From Oscillospiraceae bacterium (GTDB lineage Bacteria > Bacillota > Clostridia > Christensenellales > Aristaeellaceae): a stretch of 8,189 nucleotides of DNA. Positions 6,515 through 8,189 of the stretch are shown one piece after another. The stretch is from NCBI GenBank assembly GCA_031266295.1, contig JAISBH010000138.1, forward strand, positions 1 through 8,189. Direction: 5' to 3'. The position numbers and the translations under genes were made by a program. Below the pieces are notes generated by a model that saw only the letters and a list, made by a program, of their open reading frames with translations, had not been told where the DNA came from and searched no databases. Positions within the stretch are counted from its first letter, which is position 1, and every line of letters starts with the position of its first letter.

Positions 6515-6541
6515 GGCCCGATAAAGGTTCGGGCCTCTTTT
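6515..6541 (+). terminator. Intrinsic terminator of the lipoprotein transcript
   Basis: GGCCCGA (6515-6521) and TCGGGCC (6529-6535) form a 7-base-pair GC-rich stem with a 7-base loop, followed by TCTTTT. It begins 86 bases after the stop codon. It separates the lipoprotein unit from the araB unit, so araB needs its own promoter, which is found downstream. Confidence 0.8.
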
Positions 6542-6606
6542 GCGGGAATAGCTGAAACGGTTACGCCAGCAGTAAACGTCAAAAGCACTTACACCGCGCT
6601 AAACAA

Positions 6607-6702
6607 TTTATAACCAATTCGGTCGAGCTAAATTCGAGCGCCTTCTTCTGCCTCTCGTTTCGCTTTGGTCAACTATATTTAAATCCATGCAAGGGGCGCT
6701 CC
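6607..6702 (+). promoter_or_regulatory. Conserved 96-base upstream element, araB copy
   Basis: This is the second copy of the element at 4410-4505, in the opposite orientation on the chromosome but the same orientation relative to its downstream gene. It starts TTATAACCAATTCG and ends GCAAGGGGCGCTCC. It holds the direct repeat TCGAGC-TAAAT-TCGAGC (6623-6639) and arms GAGCGCC (6636-6642) and GGCGCTC (6695-6701) that are perfectly complementary. Its end is 16 bases from the -35 box, as at nagA. It follows the lipoprotein terminator and precedes the araB promoter, so it would normally not be transcribed. Confidence 0.7.
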
Positions 6703-6718
6703 TAAAGCACAGTGCGTC

Positions 6719-6747
6719 TTGCGATCATTTCCTAGATAGGTTATTAT
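6719..6747 (+). promoter_or_regulatory. Promoter of araB
   Basis: TTGCGA (6719-6724) and TATTAT (6742-6747) are separated by 17 bases. The start of transcription would be near 6754, leaving a leader of about 43 bases with AAGGAGG at 6784-6790. The -35 box is weaker than consensus, consistent with dependence on an activator bound at the adjacent conserved element. Aligned with the nagA promoter, the boxes and the GTCTTG around the -35 coincide. Confidence 0.65.
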
Positions 6748-6796
6748 TGTTTCAACAGAATTGGCGCGGGTATCGTTATAAATAAGGAGGCTTCAT

Positions 6797-8189
6797 ATGG
6801 CGAAATACGCGATAGGCGTGGACTTCGGCACGCTGTCGGGACGCGCGCTGGTAGTGGACGCCGCAACCGGCGCGGAACTAGGCTCGTCCGTGCTTGAATA
6901 TCGATTCGGCGTAATGGACGAAAAGCTCCCCACCGGAAAGAAACTGGGGATGGACTGGGCGCTGCAGCACCCGCTGGATTATATCGACGTACTGAAAGAA
7001 ACGATACCCGAGGCGCTGCGTCAGTCGGGCGCGTCCGCTGACGATGTGATTGGATTGGGCATTGATTTTACCGCGTGCACCCTGCTGCCCGTCACGGTGG
7101 ATGGCACGCCGCTGTGTTTTATGCCCGAATGGGCGGACAACCCTCACGCATACGTAAAACTATGGAAACACCATGCCGCTCAGGATCAAGCGAATCGCGT
7201 CAACGCGCTGGCTGAGAAACGCGGCGAGAAGTGGCTGCCCCGCTATGGCGGCAAGGTTTCGTCCGAGTGGGCGCTGCCCAAGATACTCCAGGTTCTTGAG
7301 GAAGCGCCGGATGTATACGACGCCGCCAATTACTTTATAGAGGCGGGCGACTGGGTCGTCTGGCAGCTGACAGGCCGTCAGTCCCGCAACGCGTGCATGG
7401 CGGGATACAAGGCGCTGTTCCACAAACGCGACGGTTATCCGTCCAAGGCATTCCTGCGCGAGCTGAACCCGCGCCTTGAGAATCTCGTCGAGGATAAACT
7501 GGGCTGTGCGATCTCGCCGTTGGGCGTCAAGGCGGGGGAAACGACGGGCGACGCGGCGTTAATCGGCCTGAAGCCCGGTATCGCTGTCGCCGTCGCAAAC
7601 GTGGACGCCCATGTCACCGCCCCAGCCGCGAAGGCCGCGCCCGGCGCGATGCTGGCTATCATGGGCACCTCAACCTGCCACATCATTGCCGGATCGGAGG
7701 AGAAGACCGTGCCCGGCATGTGCGGCGTCGTCGAGGACGGCGTGTATCCGGGGTACTTCGGGTTCGAGGCGGGACAGAGCTGTGTTGGAGATCATTTCGC
7801 GTGGTTTGTAGAGAATTGTATGCCCGCCGAGTATGCCGAGGAGGCACAAACGCGCGGCGTCAGCCCGCACGTTTTGCTGACCGAAAAGGCGGAAAGGCTC
7901 AAACCGGGCGAGAGCGGACTCGTCGCGCTGGATTGGTGGAACGGTAACCGTTCCGTATTAGTGGACGTCGATTTGACCGGCCTTATGATTGGCATGACGC
8001 TGGCGACCAAGCCCGAAGAGATATACCGCGCGCTGATCGAAGCGACGGCGTACGGCACGCGCGTGATCGTCGAGAATTTTAGGGAGTCCGGTGTGGCGGT
8101 GGATTCGTTCATCGCGTCGGGCGGCATCGCGCTGAAGAACCCTATGATGATGCAGATATACGCCGACGTACTGCGTATGCCGATACGCA
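6797..8189 (+). CDS. araB: L-ribulokinase, C-terminus outside window
   Basis: Translation from the ATG at 6797 gives 464 codons open to the right edge, most of a protein that is usually about 550 residues. It phosphorylates L-ribulose to L-ribulose 5-phosphate with ATP in L-arabinose catabolism. The FGGY-kinase N-terminal signature appears as GVDFGTLSGRALVVD (7-21), which is the ribulokinase form. DFTACTLLPV (90-99) and NPHAYVKLWKHHAAQ (115-129) are also typical of AraB, as is EAGDWVVWQLTG. ANVDAH (267-272) holds Asp270, the likely catalytic base, and IASGGIALKNP (439-449) belongs to the ATP-binding domain. An AAGGAGG six bases before the ATG supports the start. No araA or araD is visible; they may follow beyond the edge. 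No break or frameshift is present in the visible part. Confidence 0.95.
   Translation, partial: MAKYAIGVDFGTLSGRALVVDAATGAELGSSVLEYRFGVMDEKLPTGKKLGMDWALQHPLDYIDVLKETIPEALRQSGASADDVIGLGIDFTACTLLPVTVDGTPLCFMPEWADNPHAYVKLWKHHAAQDQANRVNALAEKRGEKWLPRYGGKVSSEWALPKILQVLEEAPDVYDAANYFIEAGDWVVWQLTGRQSRNACMAGYKALFHKRDGYPSKAFLRELNPRLENLVEDKLGCAISPLGVKAGETTGDAALIGLKPGIAVAVANVDAHVTAPAAKAAPGAMLAIMGTSTCHIIAGSEEKTVPGMCGVVEDGVYPGYFGFEAGQSCVGDHFAWFVENCMPAEYAEEAQTRGVSPHVLLTEKAERLKPGESGLVALDWWNGNRSVLVDVDLTGLMIGMTLATKPEEIYRALIEATAYGTRVIVENFRESGVAVDSFIASGGIALKNPMMMQIYADVLRMPIR

Noticed and set aside
6552..6565. TGAAACGGTTACG as a catabolite (cre) site before araB
   Set aside because: It lacks one base relative to the cre pattern and does not end in CA, so the symmetric halves do not line up.
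4410..6702. The inverted pair as terminal repeats of a transposon
   Set aside because: No transposase or recombinase is encoded between them, no target-site duplication is evident at the outer ends, and both copies have a fixed relation to promoters.

Overview
The window looks like part of a Bacillota-type (probably clostridial) chromosome of fairly high GC. The pointers are strong AGGAGG-type ribosome binding sites, sigma-A-like promoters with 17-base spacers, and protein families common in that group. Species cannot be told from this sequence. The layout is two outward-facing transcription units with a separate single-gene cassette between them.

Left part (1-4301, minus strand): one tightly packed five-gene operon, read right to left. 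It starts with nagA (N-acetylglucosamine-6-phosphate deacetylase), followed 5 bases later by a HisC-type PLP aminotransferase. An ATGA overlap then leads into a PF14907-type nucleotidyltransferase. A short PqqD-like protein follows, with its ribosome binding site overlapping the previous stop. Last comes a radical SAM protein that overlaps the PqqD-like gene and runs off the left edge. The last three genes look like a RiPP (ribosomal peptide) maturation module placed behind two metabolic genes. No precursor peptide gene is visible here.

Middle (4302-6796): the nagA promoter, a 96-base element, a near-perfect consensus promoter facing right, a leader of about 530 bases with several hairpins, a 423-residue lipoprotein, and an intrinsic terminator. 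The lipoprotein has a DNRLRE/CBM96-like domain and a C-terminal domain with a candidate Cys/His pair. A second copy of the 96-base element follows, inverted relative to the first, then a promoter. The leader and lipoprotein gene look less GC-rich than the flanks in the lines I counted.

Right part (6797-8189, plus strand): the first 464 codons of araB, encoding L-ribulokinase, cut by the window edge.

The main discovery candidate is the pair of 96-base elements, about 86% identical by hand alignment. Each ends exactly 16 bases before the -35 box of an outward promoter, one driving nagA and the other araB, and both promoters have 17-base spacers. This suggests one unknown regulator controls amino-sugar use, pentose use and the linked peptide-maturation genes. 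The lipoprotein cassette sits between the two elements.
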